Origin: Planctomycetota bacterium
GTDB taxonomy: Bacteria > Planctomycetota > Phycisphaerae > Sedimentisphaerales > Anaerobacaceae
Direction of reading: 5' to 3'
Length of the DNA: 59,861 nucleotides
Assembly: GCA_019456145.1 (NCBI GenBank)
Contig: VRUL01000029.1
Coordinates: forward strand, 1 to 59,861
Each line of letters starts with the position of its first letter. The stretch's first letter is position 1. Under the pieces are notes generated by a model. The model made no database searches. It saw nothing but the letters and a program-made list of their open reading frames with translations, and had not been told where the DNA came from. Position numbers and translations under genes: made by a program. Shown here one piece after another: positions 43,031-53,400 of the stretch.

Positions 43031-43636
43031 CTAATCCTGTTTCGTGCCGCGCAGTTTGCTTGTCTGGGCAGCGAGGGCCACTAAACCCTTTCCAAGCCGG
43101 CTTTTATCAAATTCTATTTTTTCAAGTGCCGCGGCTATCTGCCGGCGATCGCGCGCCCGGGCGGTTTCGATTAAGTTGATGAGCTGTATCAAACGTTGCT
43201 CCGTGCGAGTGTTGGAAGCAGCTAACGTCTGGACGGCAAACTCAGTGAGGTCGCGGCGGACCTGTTGCTGAAGGTCGTCTTTAAGCTGGACGCAATTAGC
43301 TGCAAAAGCCGACTTCCAGCGGCGGTCCATCTCCTCGATGAGAGAAGCCCTCAACGATGTTTCCAGGGCAGAGTTTAGCTGCTCCATATCCGGGCCTGGT
43401 GCCGAGAGTCGGCCGACGGCATATCCGAGGCCAATCATCAGTACCGCCGCGGCAGCTAACTTTGTTATCGGCCTTTTCAGAACTGTCCGTACTTTCTTGC
43501 CTTCGGGCCTATTCTCTTTACCTGTCAGAGTATTGCGAACGCGTTCCATGGCACGGTCGGTCGCCTCTGAAGTGGGCTCTACCTGCGAGAGAAGTTTTAG
43601 CCGCCGGCGGATTTGGTTTTCGTCAATCTTCGACAT
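43031..43636 (-). CDS. Membrane-anchored regulator paired with ECF sigma factor
   Basis: This 201-residue protein from ATG 43636 has GAAAGGAGACAGATA upstream and overlaps the sigma gene end by 14 bp. It has a cytosolic N-terminus (about 1-60), one membrane helix (ITKLAAAAVLMIGLGYAVGRL, about 58-78) and a helical, coiled-coil-like outer part. The conserved 'TKLAAAA' entry to the membrane segment resembles the anti-sigma protein at 39425. By overlap and topology it is the probable anti-sigma factor, though no zinc-finger motif is present. Confidence 0.7.
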   Translation of the reverse strand: MSKIDENQIRRRLKLLSQVEPTSEATDRAMERVRNTLTGKENRPEGKKVRTVLKRPITKLAAAAVLMIGLGYAVGRLSAPGPDMEQLNSALETSLRASLIEEMDRRWKSAFAANCVQLKDDLQQQVRRDLTEFAVQTLAASNTRTEQRLIQLINLIETARARDRRQIAAALEKIEFDKSRLGKGLVALAAQTSKLRGTKQD

Positions 43637-44162
43637 TATCTGTCTCCTTTCCGGAAAGACCTGAATTATTTGACCCAAGTATATTTCTAATGTTGTTCAT
43701 AGCCCTGGAGCACAAGGCGCGTGCCTGGTGAGGTGTTTTGCCAAGCTGTTTGGCAATATCATCGTAAGATTCCTGCTGTATATATCGCATGACAAAGACC
43801 TCGCGAGCAGGCTTATTTACCTGCCCAATTGCATTTAATATTTCTTTGAGTTCTTCTTTCTGAACCAGTTTTGCCAATGGCGATTTTTCATTCGAGGCCG
43901 GTTCGTTTAGCCGGTCCAAACCTAAAACATTCCGCTTTTGGCTGCGCCGCCAGTCAAAAGCCAGATTTATTGCAGCTCTGCGCACGTAAGCGCCCAGGTT
44001 CTGGATCTTATCGAACTGGCTGGAATTACTGAGCTTTATAAACAGCTCCTGCATCAGTTCCTCAGCCACGTCTTCGTGCAGAGTGAGCCTTGTCAGGAGC
44101 GTGTACAGAGGCGCCCCGGACTTTTCCAACAGCTCCACGAGTTTTCCGTGCCGGTCTTCCAA
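43623..44162 (-). CDS. ECF-family RNA polymerase sigma factor
   Basis: This 179-residue factor has region 2 (about 25-85: DVAEELMQELFIKLSN, NLGAYVRRAAINLAFDWRR) and region 4 (about 112-165: KPAREVFVMRYIQQESYDDI followed by GKTPHQARALCSRAMNNI). The start is TTG 44162 with GGGAGG six bases upstream. Its 3' end overlaps the membrane regulator by 14 bp, a typical coupled sigma/anti-sigma arrangement. A secreted protein gene follows. Confidence 0.9.
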   Translation of the reverse strand: MEDRHGKLVELLEKSGAPLYTLLTRLTLHEDVAEELMQELFIKLSNSSQFDKIQNLGAYVRRAAINLAFDWRRSQKRNVLGLDRLNEPASNEKSPLAKLVQKEELKEILNAIGQVNKPAREVFVMRYIQQESYDDIAKQLGKTPHQARALCSRAMNNIRNILGSNNSGLSGKETDNVED

Positions 44163-44271
44163 AAAACCTCCCAGGATTCCTGCTTCATGAACTCATTATT
44201 ATAGACGAAAAACGCGGCTGATGCGCAGCAACTTTTCAGGATTTTTTTTTGCTTTTGCCGTTGATGCACGT

Positions 44272-44303
44272 AAAAAAGGCCGGGGCAAAAAAGCCCGGCC
44301 TGT
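44272..44303. terminator. Hairpin terminator, family member 3
   Basis: AAAAAAGGCCGGGGC...AAAAAAGCCCGGCCTGTTT: same stem as members 1 and 2. It stands about 110 bp upstream of the sigma gene start, so it may protect that locus from read-through. Confidence 0.6.
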
Positions 44304-45071
44304 TTGTGCTGAGGATATACACAAATCACTTTTTGACCTTGAATTCGAACTCGTAGATTCTATCATTACTCAAATCCTTGCCCTGGCAGCGCAAGCAATG
44401 AAAAAAGTGGGTGTGAAAGGTACAGTGAAAAACATTGGTGGTACGAAGAGACGTAGTGTTTAGCAGATTGGTCAACAGTTAGAAAGTAATTAGTTACCGA
44501 TTGCCAGTATATAGGCGTTCGAGCCCTGCTGATAGCCCTTCCCTTCGTATTTGCTCAGTGTAAATTCCCAAACTCAGGGAAAATCAGGAGCGTATTACAG
44601 CAGGTCTCACTTCGGCAAGCTCAGTGTAAACTCACTTAGGGCAACCCCGGCATGTAATAGAATTACCCTCGGCATAAAGCCGGGGGCTTTCGGAATGGAA
44701 TAGCGCAAAATGTTGATAGAAAAAACAGTTTCCGGTTGCCAGTTTCCAGTATTCAGGGGGCGTATTTCCTTTTCATTTCTCAATGTCAATGCGATAGCTA
44801 CGAGGTTTAGAAGAGGCAATCCAGAATATATTAAGTAGGGCACAAGGGCAAGAAAAAAGTAGTAAGTAGTAAGTAGTAAGGAGGGAAAAGTAAGGAGTAA
44901 GAAATAAGGAATAAGAGGTAAGGAGTAAGAAGTAAGAATCGAAGTGAGAAACGCTGAAAATCCTGCTTTTGCAGATTTTCTTATTATATTACCTCCGGCA
45001 CGATAAAAGCACGGAAAAACCGGCCTGTGTGGGCTGAAACCAGGAATTACATCTCTTGTACGAAAATAGGT
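44304..45071. other. Intergenic region, about 770 bp, with simple repeats and hairpins
   Basis: No credible gene is seen. A hairpin CCCTCGGC...GCCGGGGG lies at about 44672-44691. The string GCTCAGTGTAAA occurs twice (about 44556 and 44620). A degenerate AGTAAG-type purine array fills 44856-44938. Confidence 0.55.
44856..44938. repeat. Degenerate AGTAAG/GGAGTAAGA simple-sequence array
   Basis: Repeated AAGTAGTAAG and GGAGTAAGAA units fill about 80 bp. The same motif appears as a perfect 14-bp tandem pair at 21148-21175. Confidence 0.75.
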
Positions 45072-45100
45072 TTGACTGCACTTTAGAGCGGTATTATATT
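45072..45100 (+). promoter_or_regulatory. Sigma-70-like promoter for guaB
   Basis: TTGACT (45072-45077), a 17-bp spacer and TATATT (45095-45100), 49 bp before the guaB ATG. Confidence 0.65.
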
Positions 45101-45148
45101 AACCGGTTCAATACGAAGTGAAACTGCGAATAATTGTTGGAGCAGAAA

Positions 45149-46621
45149 ATGGACAAAAACAAAATTGTCGGTGATGGTATAACCTTCGACGATGTGCTGC
45201 TATTGCCTGCAAAGAGCGATGTTGTGCCGAGCCAGGCCGAAACCAGCACGCAGTTGACCAACAATATCAAGATAAATATCCCGATTGTCTCGGCGGCCAT
45301 GGACACGGTTACCGAAGCGGCGCTTGCGATAGCGCTGGCCCAGGAAGGCGGGGTGGGGGTAATTCACAAGAATCTGTCGGTCGAGGCGCAGCAAAGAGAG
45401 GTGGCAAAGGTCAAACGCAGCGAGCACGGCGTGATTCTGGATCCTGTAACGTTATCGCCGAGTGATCCTGTCCGAAGGGCCAAGGAGCTGATGAACGAAC
45501 AGAATGTCTCGGGGATTCCCATCGTCGACGGCAAGAAGCTCGTTGGCATTTTGACCAAGAGGGACTTGAAGTTTCTTAAAGACTACGATGTCAGGATTAG
45601 TTCCGAAATGGTGAAAAATAATCTTGTTACAGGCCCGGCCAGTACGACCCTTGAACAGGCCAAGGAGATTTTACAGGAACACAAGGTTGAGAAGTTACTT
45701 CTGGTCAATCCGGATGGCGCACTGGCGGGTTTGATTACGATGAGGGACATCGACCGGGTCCAGCAATATCCGATAGCGGCCAGAGATGAGCGGGGCAGGC
45801 TGCGGGTCGGAGCGGCGGTTAGCGTTCACGACTATGAGCGAATCGAGGCCCTGATAGCAGCGGATGTTGATATTATCGTAGTTGATACCGCTCACGGCCA
45901 TTCGCAAAATGTTATCGATACCCTAAAGAAAATCAAGGCAGAGTATGATATCGACGTGATTGTGGGCAATATTGCGACGGCTGAAGCGGCGAAGGATTTG
46001 ATAGCAGCCGGCGCAAATGCCTTAAAGGTCGGCATCGGGCCCGGCGCAATTTGTACGACCAGGGTAATTTCCGGTGTGGGAGTGCCGCAGGTATCTGCGA
46101 TAATGAACTGCGCCAAGGTGGCCGAATCGCATAATATTCCTGTTATTGCCGACGGTGGAATCAGGCTGTCGGGCGATATAAGCAAGGCAATTGCGGCCGG
46201 TGCTTCGAGTGTGATGATAGGGGCATTGTTTGCGGGCCTGAAGGAAAGTCCTGGCCAACTGGTTATCTACAAGGGCAGGCAGTTCAAAGAATACAGAGGT
46301 ATGGGTTCTTTGGGGGCGATGGTCAAAGGTTCGGCGGAAAGATACGGGCAGAAAAGCTCTACGGAGAAAGACAAACTCGTGCCTGAAGGTGTAGAAGGGC
46401 GGGTGCCATACCGCGGGACATTGGATGCCTTTGTCTACCAATTAGTTGGCGGGCTGCGGGCCGGTATGGGCTATTGCGGAGCACGAAATATTGAAGAGCT
46501 AAGGAAAAAGGCACGTTTCGTCCGTATAAGCGCAGCGTCAGTGGCCGAATCGCATCCGCATGACATCCAGATAACTAAAGAGGCGCCGAACTATTCGGCT
46601 GCCGTACCATTTGAGGACTAA
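45149..46621 (+). CDS. guaB: IMP dehydrogenase GuaB
   Basis: This 490-residue enzyme oxidises IMP to XMP with NAD, the first committed step of GMP synthesis, in the cytosol. TIM-barrel segments flank two CBS domains (about 95-210). The catalytic loop is [17 protein letters not shown] with its cysteine near residue 301. The flap [15 protein letters not shown] segment reads [15 protein letters not shown], and the monovalent-ion site follows. ATG 45149 is chosen over an upstream in-frame start (45134) because GGAG at 45139-45142 is well spaced. guaA follows in the same orientation. Confidence 0.96.
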   Translation: MDKNKIVGDGITFDDVLLLPAKSDVVPSQAETSTQLTNNIKINIPIVSAAMDTVTEAALAIALAQEGGVGVIHKNLSVEAQQREVAKVKRSEHGVILDPVTLSPSDPVRRAKELMNEQNVSGIPIVDGKKLVGILTKRDLKFLKDYDVRISSEMVKNNLVTGPASTTLEQAKEILQEHKVEKLLLVNPDGALAGLITMRDIDRVQQYPIAARDERGRLRVGAAVSVHDYERIEALIAADVDIIVVDTAHGHSQNVIDTLKKIKAEYDIDVIVGNIATAEAAKDLIAAGANALKVGIGPGAICTTRVISGVGVPQVSAIMNCAKVAESHNIPVIADGGIRLSGDISKAIAAGASSVMIGALFAGLKESPGQLVIYKGRQFKEYRGMGSLGAMVKGSAERYGQKSSTEKDKLVPEGVEGRVPYRGTLDAFVYQLVGGLRAGMGYCGARNIEELRKKARFVRISAASVAESHPHDIQITKEAPNYSAAVPFED

Positions 46622-46732
46622 TGACAAGACGCAAGACCCAAAACGCAGTTTTTAACTTTTGGTCATTGAGTATTCGAATTTCGATATTCGGATTTATATG
46701 TAATACGCATCAGGTAATACAAGGTACGATTT

Positions 46733-48274
46733 ATGCCGCGTGAGATGATAGTAATCCTGGATTTTGGCAGCCAGTACTGCCAGTTAATAGCCAGGCGTGT
46801 CCGCGAGCACAATGTGTATTCTCGGATTTGCAAGGCAGATATCACCGCTAAGGAATTATCGAAGCTTCCGGTCAAGGGTATGATACTGTCCGGCGGGCCT
46901 GCAAGTGTAAGGGATGCAGGTGCGCCAAAATGTGATGAGAAAATCTTCGAGATGGGTATTCCGATTTTGGGTATCTGTTATGGTATGCAATTAGGCTGTC
47001 AGATTTTAGGGGCGAAAATTATTGCCGCCGAGAAGCGCGAGTACGGCAGGGCAAAACTGGCGATAGTTGACAAGAGCGAGTTGTTTGCAAATATGCCCGA
47101 TTCGACTACGGTCTGGGCCAGTCACGGCGACCAGGTTGGCGAATTAGGCGATGATTTTGTTAAGCTGGCGACGACAGGAACGTGTCCGTTTGCCGCGATA
47201 AGACACAAAGAAAAAGATTTTTTCGGTGTTCAATTCCATCCTGAGGTTGCGCATACGCCAAAGGGGTCGCTGATTCTGAAAAATTTCCTGTATGATATTT
47301 GCGGCTGCAGCGGCGACTGGAAGATGAGCGACCTTGTCAGCGAGGCAGTCGAGACGATTCACGAACAGGTGGGGGACGCCAAGGTGATATGCGGCCTTAG
47401 CGGCGGGGTCGACTCATCAGTAGTGGCTTCGCTGGTTCACAAGGCGATAGGCGAACAGCTTGTCTGCATTTTTGTAGACAACGGCCTGCTGCGAAGGAAC
47501 GAAGCCGAAGATGTCGTCTCCACTTTCGGAGACCATTTTCATATCGACTTGCGGGTTGTCGATTGGTCTGAACGTTTTTTGGCTGCCCTTGGCGGTATTA
47601 CAGACCCACAACAAAAGCGCAAGATAATCGGCTTTGAATTTATCGAGGCTTTTAAGTCCGCTGCGTCGAAGATCGCCAATGCGAAGTTTCTTGCCCAGGG
47701 TACACTTTATCCCGATGTTATCGAGTCAGGCGCCAAAGACGGCAATCCTGCGGCGAACATAAAACTTCATCATAATGTCGGCGGGCTGCCCGCTGAGCTG
47801 GGTTTTGAGCTGATTGAGCCGCTGCGGGATTTGTTCAAGGATGAGGTTCGACTTGTCGGCGAGTATCTTGGCCTGCCGGAGGAAATCGTTTGGCGGCATC
47901 CTTTCCCGGGCCCCGGGCTTGCGGTGAGAATAATCGGCGAAGTTACAACCCAGAGACTCGAAATTGTGCGGGCTGCCGATGAAATTTTAATTGACGAGAT
48001 CAAATCAGCGGGGCTTTATAGAAAGATATCGCAGGCCCTGGCGGTCCTTGTGCCTGTCGGGACTGTTGGCGTGATGGGTGATGAACGAAGCTACGAAAAT
48101 GTTATTGCTATCCGGGCGGTTGAGACGCCTGATTTTATGACCGCTGATTTTTCACAGATTCCCTATGAGGTGCTTGGGACGATATCGAGCAGAATTATAA
48201 ATGAGGTGCGAGGGGTCAACCGGGTGGTGTATGATATATCGAGCAAACCGCCGGCAACAATTGAATGGGAGTAG
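46733..48274 (+). CDS. guaA: GMP synthase (glutamine-hydrolysing) GuaA
   Basis: This 513-residue enzyme converts XMP to GMP using glutamine. It has a class-I glutamine amidotransferase domain (about 1-190, nucleophile in GICYGMQLG, Cys about 83; catalytic VQFHPEV) and an ATP-pyrophosphatase domain (PP-loop [12 protein letters not shown], about 221-232). The C-terminal dimerisation domain ends PPATIEWE, the usual terminus. It lies 111 bp after guaB. DNA copies of its last few codons recur downstream at 48358-48376 and 49402-49434. Confidence 0.96.
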   Translation: MPREMIVILDFGSQYCQLIARRVREHNVYSRICKADITAKELSKLPVKGMILSGGPASVRDAGAPKCDEKIFEMGIPILGICYGMQLGCQILGAKIIAAEKREYGRAKLAIVDKSELFANMPDSTTVWASHGDQVGELGDDFVKLATTGTCPFAAIRHKEKDFFGVQFHPEVAHTPKGSLILKNFLYDICGCSGDWKMSDLVSEAVETIHEQVGDAKVICGLSGGVDSSVVASLVHKAIGEQLVCIFVDNGLLRRNEAEDVVSTFGDHFHIDLRVVDWSERFLAALGGITDPQQKRKIIGFEFIEAFKSAASKIANAKFLAQGTLYPDVIESGAKDGNPAANIKLHHNVGGLPAELGFELIEPLRDLFKDEVRLVGEYLGLPEEIVWRHPFPGPGLAVRIIGEVTTQRLEIVRAADEILIDEIKSAGLYRKISQALAVLVPVGTVGVMGDERSYENVIAIRAVETPDFMTADFSQIPYEVLGTISSRIINEVRGVNRVVYDISSKPPATIEWE

Positions 48275-48433
48275 TGGTCTGTAACATGATAAATGCGTGG
48301 TGGCTACTGGAAGTTGCTCCGAGCCATCCCCAAGCTGCGCTTGAGGCTGCCACCCGATGACAATTGAATGGGAATAGTTTTTTTTGTATCGTATATCACA
48401 TGTGACGTATAACATTTTAAAGGAGTGTCCGAA

Positions 48434-49306
48434 ATGAACAAATATTGCTGGAAAGGATTCCGGCGGGGAGCTGTTTGTGCGGTTTTGTTCTTTGCTGCCT
48501 GTTGCGTGGTGCCCGTTAGAAGCCAAACACCGGAGGCGCCTGCCATAAATCCAGAGGAGGTTGCTAACGAAACAGATCAAGCAGAAAGTCCATCGAAGAA
48601 AAGCCTTTTCCTCGAATCTGCAAAGACTGATTTTCTCAATTGGCCCAGGAGAATTATCGCGGATTCAAAAGATACGGTTTTGGAGGAACATAATTTTAAT
48701 GCTTTATTGATGGTCGGCGGCATAAGCATTGCAATGCACCACAGTAACGCCGACAAGAACATAGCGGAGCACTTCGAGAGACATTCGGCTTTTCATGGTT
48801 TTGCTGATGAGACCTTTAACTTCCTGGGTCATCCGGGATTTCATTTTGCGGCCACAGGTCTTTGGTACGGGCTCAGCGCCGAAAGCCAGGATGAGTTTAA
48901 CAGAGAGCGGGCCTGGACGATGATGACGGCGCTATCAGTGACGGGTTTGGTTACTGTCGGGCTCAAAGGCATCCGAGATAATGATACTCCCAACGAAAAG
49001 AGCTGGGCTTGGCCGAGCGGTCATACTTCGAGCTCCTTTACGGTAGCTTCGGTATTGGATGAGTTTTACGGGCCGAAAGTGGGTATACCCGCATATATAT
49101 TGGCGGGTCTTGTTGGCTACAGAATGGCCGACACCGGTGACCATTGGGCCAGTGACGTTGTTTTTGGTGCAACTCTCGGCTGGATTGTCGGCCACACAGT
49201 AGCGGGCAAACATAAAGAGCTTGAGGTCGCGGGCTTTAAGGTGCTGCCCTATACGGGTGGTGCTAATGGCTCGGCGGTAGGTGTTAGTTTTATGAAACAA
49301 TTTTAA
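48434..49306 (+). CDS. PAP2-superfamily phosphatase-like membrane protein, copy 1
   Basis: This 290-residue protein has a signal/anchor (GAVCAVLFFAACCVVPV) and a PAP2 core. KGIRDNDTP (about 177-185) stands for motif 1, WPSGHTSSSF (about 192-201) is motif 2 with catalytic His, and RMADTGDHWASDVVFG (about 230-245) is motif 3. The family removes phosphate from lipids such as undecaprenyl or phosphatidate at the outer face of the membrane. Motif 1 is degenerate relative to KX6RP, so activity is likely but not certain. AAAGGAG at 48418-48424 fits ATG 48434. A close duplicate follows. Confidence 0.8.
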   Translation: MNKYCWKGFRRGAVCAVLFFAACCVVPVRSQTPEAPAINPEEVANETDQAESPSKKSLFLESAKTDFLNWPRRIIADSKDTVLEEHNFNALLMVGGISIAMHHSNADKNIAEHFERHSAFHGFADETFNFLGHPGFHFAATGLWYGLSAESQDEFNRERAWTMMTALSVTGLVTVGLKGIRDNDTPNEKSWAWPSGHTSSSFTVASVLDEFYGPKVGIPAYILAGLVGYRMADTGDHWASDVVFGATLGWIVGHTVAGKHKELEVAGFKVLPYTGGANGSAVGVSFMKQF

Positions 49307-49472
49307 AGAATGTGTTAATTTGGTCACCTTCAGTGTGAATAGCGCCTCAATCCTCCGGGGATGGAGGTTGTCAAGCCCCGGCTGAGCTGGATTCCGGAAT
49401 CGAGCCTGCCGCCGGCAACTATCGAATGGGAGTAATTTTTCGTATTGCGTTAGATTAAGAAGAGTGTCAGAA

Positions 49473-50345
49473 ATGAATAAATTTTTCTGGGATGGATTCC
49501 GGTTGGGAGCTGTTTGTGCGGTTTTGTTTTTTGCTGCCTTTTGTTCAGGGTCCGTTAGAAGCCAGAAACTGGGATCGCCTGCCTTGAATCCAGAGGAGGT
49601 TTTTAGCCAGGCAGGGCGGATAGAAAATCCATCGAAGGAAAGTTTGTTACTTGAATCTTTAGAGATTGATGTAGTCAATTGGTCCAGGAGAATTATAGAA
49701 GATTCAAAAAATGTGTTTTTGAGAACAGATAATCTTTCCGCTCTATTATTTGCCGGCGGCGCAAGTATTGCAATGCACAATAGTGATGCCGATAAGAACA
49801 TCGCGGAGCACTTCGATAGACACGGAGCTTTTCATGGTTTTACGGATGAGAGCTTTAACATCATAGGCCATCCCGGGACACATTTCGCTGCCACGGGTCT
49901 TTGGTATGGTTTAAGCGCCGAAAGCGGTGATGAGCTTAATAAAGAGCGGGCGTGGACGATGATGACGGCCGTTTCGGTTAACTGGGTGGCTACGATGGGG
50001 CTGAAATTCATCAGGGACAATGATACACCCAACGGCAAGCGTTGGGCCTGGCCGAGCGGGCATACTTCGAGTTCGTTTACCGTTGCTTCTGTTCTGGATG
50101 AGTTTTACGGGCCGAAGGTAGGTGTCCCCGCATATATATTGGCGTCTCTTGTGGGTTACAGAATGGCCGACACCGGGGACCATTGGGCCAGTGACGTTGT
50201 CTTTGGCGCAACTCTCGGCTGGGTTGTCGGTCACACAATAGCGGGCAAACACAAAGAAATCGAGATAGCGGGCTTTAAGCTGCTGCCCTACATGGGCGGT
50301 GCTGATGGTTCGGCGGCAGGTATTAGTTTTGTTAAACAATTTTAA
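49473..50345 (+). CDS. PAP2-superfamily phosphatase-like membrane protein, copy 2
   Basis: This 290-residue tandem duplicate of the preceding gene has the same anchor, KFIRDNDTPN, WPSGHTSSSF and RMADTGDHWASDVVFG motifs and the same ending. Divergence is spread over the N-terminal third (residues about 30-90), while the catalytic half is strongly conserved. The 167 bp separating the copies carries a 38-bp echo of the guaA 3' end, which shows how the duplication unit was bounded. ATG 49473 follows AAGAAGAGTGTC. Confidence 0.8.
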   Translation: MNKFFWDGFRLGAVCAVLFFAAFCSGSVRSQKLGSPALNPEEVFSQAGRIENPSKESLLLESLEIDVVNWSRRIIEDSKNVFLRTDNLSALLFAGGASIAMHNSDADKNIAEHFDRHGAFHGFTDESFNIIGHPGTHFAATGLWYGLSAESGDELNKERAWTMMTAVSVNWVATMGLKFIRDNDTPNGKRWAWPSGHTSSSFTVASVLDEFYGPKVGVPAYILASLVGYRMADTGDHWASDVVFGATLGWVVGHTIAGKHKEIEIAGFKLLPYMGGADGSAAGISFVKQF

Positions 50346-50396
50346 AGAACGTGTTAATTTGGTCACTTGCGGTTGGATTGCTGAATGTGGAGACAA

Positions 50397-50467
50397 ACCC
50401 CGTTAGAAATTCCATAACGGGGTAAATACAGGACAAAAAGAGAAGATTTCTAACGGGGTAAATAAGG
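50397..50467 (+). promoter_or_regulatory. Leader with two mutually exclusive hairpins over the rhamnosidase start
   Basis: CCCCGTTA (50398-50405) can pair with TAACGGGG (50415-50422) as a local hairpin. Alternatively ACCCCGTTAGAAAT (50397-50410) pairs perfectly over 14 bp with ATTTCTAACGGGGT (50446-50459), which covers the GGGG ribosome-site region 8-14 bases before the ATG at 50468. The same 5' arm is used in both, the layout of a translational switch. Confidence 0.5.
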
Positions 50468-53400
50468 ATGAGACGATTGGTTACAATTCTATCGGTGATG
50501 GTAATGCCGGCTTTCAGCGGCTGCTCGCTTTCAACGGGCAGTGGTGTCGCGGTAAAGAAATTACGCTGTGAATACCTTGTTAATCCTTTGGGGATTGATG
50601 TGGTGGGGCCGCGTTTGAGCTGGATTCTTGAATCGAACCAGAGGGGCCAGATGCAAACGGCTTACCAGATACTGGTGGCCAGCAGCGAAAAAAAGCTCAA
50701 CAGCAATAAAGGTGACCTCTGGAACAGCGGCAAGGTCGAGTCAGACCGGAGTGTTCACGTTCAATACGATGGAAGGGAACTGGCATCACGTATGCACTGC
50801 TATTGGAAAGTGCGGGCGTGGGACAAGGATGGCAGGGCATCGGCCTGGAGCGAGCCGGCCTCATGGACAATGGGTTTGCTTGGCGCCAAAGACCGGCAGG
50901 CCAAGTGGATAGGTTATGATGCCCCGACACCGCCGTCCTATAGAGTAAAGCTGGAACCCGACCTGCTTACTTTCGAAGGGTGCAGGTGGATATGGTTTCC
51001 CGAGGGCGAGCCCCATAAGAGCGCCCCGATTGGTACGCGGTTTTTCAGACGTAACATCAATATTCCACCAGTTAAAATCAAACTGGCGCGTTTCAAGCTT
51101 GCGATGGATAATGAAGGGACACTTTTTGTGAACGGCCAGACGGTGCAAAAGTTTTCAGGATGGAAGCCGCCTTACACATTCGATGTAACCGAGAAACTGA
51201 TCGCGGGTATAAATTGCTTTTCTATAGCGGCCGAAAATCAAGGCGATAAACCCAATCCCGCCGGGCTTGCGGGTAAGCTGCTCGTAGAGTTCGAAAGCGG
51301 CGATGCGATAGCGATTTTGATTGACCACTTCTGGAAGGTATCTAATTCTGAGCAGCAGGGTTGGCGGGGCTCCGATTTTGATGACTCTGCCTGGGCCGAT
51401 GCAAAGGAGATGGTCGAAGTGGGGGCCGCTCCCTGGGGAAAGGTGGAGAAACAGGATTTGGAATTACCTCCGCCGCCATATCTGCGCAGGGCCTTTTCGG
51501 TCGACAAACCTGTCAAGCGTGCAACGGTTTACGCCTCGGCTCTTGGTCTTTATGAGCTGCATATCAACGGCCATCGCGTAGGCCGGGACTACTTCACGCC
51601 GGGCTGGACCGATTATACCAAACGCGTGTACTATCAGACCTACGACGTTACGAATTTGCTGGCGCCGGGTGATAATGCCATCGGGGCCATTCTTGCAGAT
51701 GGCTGGTACGCCGGCTACCTGGGTTTTGGTCGAAAGAGAGAACATTATGGCAGCGAACCACGCCTGTTTGCGCAGCTCGAAATTGAATACGACGACGGCG
51801 GTAGGCAGACAATTGTCACCGACAAATCCTGGAAGGCCAACTACGGTCCACATTTTGAGGCGGATTTCCTCATGGGTGAAATCTATGATGCTCGCCGAGA
51901 GATGGTCGGTTGGAACAAGCCCGGCTTCATTGATGTGGCGTGGAAGCCGGTAGCTGTCGGTACCAAATTGAAGCCCATGATTCAGAGCTATCCGGGCGTA
52001 ACGGTTCGAGAGACGCAGCAAATCAAGCCCGTAAAAATCACTGAGCCCGAAAATGGCGCCTACGTTTTTGATATGGGGCAGAATTTTGCCGGCTGGGTCA
52101 GGCTAAAAGTTACGGGAAAAGCGGGGGCGAAAGTAGTTTTGCGTTTTGCGGAGATGCTCAATCCGGATGGCACCATCTATACTACGAACCTTCGCGAGGC
52201 GCGATGCACCGATACGTATATCCTGGCGGGCGAGGGTGAGGAGATTTGGCAGCCGGGCTTTACATTTCACGGTTTTCAATACGTGGAGGTAACCGGCTAC
52301 CCCGGCAAGCCTTCGCCTGATGCGATTACCGGAGTTGTCTTACATTCCGATACACCGCCGGCCGGGACATTTGAGTGCTCTAATCCTATGGTCAATCAGC
52401 TCCAGCGCAACATCGTCTGGGGCCAGCGGGGCAACTTTATCGATATACCGACCGACTGTCCCCAGCGTGATGAGCGATTAGGCTGGACCGGTGATGCGCA
52501 AATTTTCATTCGCACAGCAACGTATAATATGGACGTGGGGGCCTTTTTTATAAAGTGGCTGGTAGACCTGGAAGATGCCCAGACCAAAGAAGGCGCTTTT
52601 CCCGATGTCGCTCCGCACAAGGTCGCTATGGGCAGCGGTGTAGCCGCGTGGGGTGATGCCGGTGTTATCTGTCCGTGGACGATTTACAAGGTTTATGATG
52701 ATAAACGCGTTGTCGAGAAACACTACGAATCGATGAAAAAGTGGATCGAGTATCTGCGTAAGAACAGCAAAGACCTGCTCCGCCCGGCCTACGGTTACGG
52801 TGACTGGGTTTCAGTAGGATCCGACACGCCGAAAGACGTAATTGCGACAGCGTATTTTGCCTACAGCACAAGGCTTGTGGCAAAAACAGCAGCCGTTCTT
52901 GGTAAGAATGAAGATGCGAAAAAATACGAGGCACTTTTTGAACGAATCAGGGAGGCATTCAATAAGGCGTACGTTTCCGACGACGGGCACATCAAGGGCG
53001 ATACGCAGACCTGCTATGCGATGGGGATTTATTTTGATTTGCTGGGCGGCGATAAACGAGCGCTTGCCGCCAGGCACCTGGTCGAAGCTGTTCGGAGAAA
53101 GAACTGGCACCTCTCGACCGGATTCGTTGGCTTAAGCTATCTGTTGCCCGCACTTTCACAAACGGGCAATCTGGATGTTGCTTATCGCCTGCTTAATAAC
53201 GAGACCTTTCCCAGTTGGGGATACAGTATCAAAAACGGCGCAACGACCATCTGGGAGCGTTGGGACGGCTGGACCGAGCACAAGGGCTTCCAGGATCCGG
53301 GTATGAATTCCTTCAACCACTACGCTTTCGGTTCTGTAGGACGCTGGATGTTTGGAGTAGTTGCGGGTATCGACACCGAAGGGCCCGGTTACAAGCGAAT

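Noticed and set aside
44221..44463. An 80-codon plus-strand ORF
   Set aside because: It runs through the GGCCG terminator hairpin and has no ribosome site or domain.
45134..45148. Upstream start for guaB
   Set aside because: The extra five residues would place the ribosome site inside the gene; GGAG spacing and family N-terminus support 45149.
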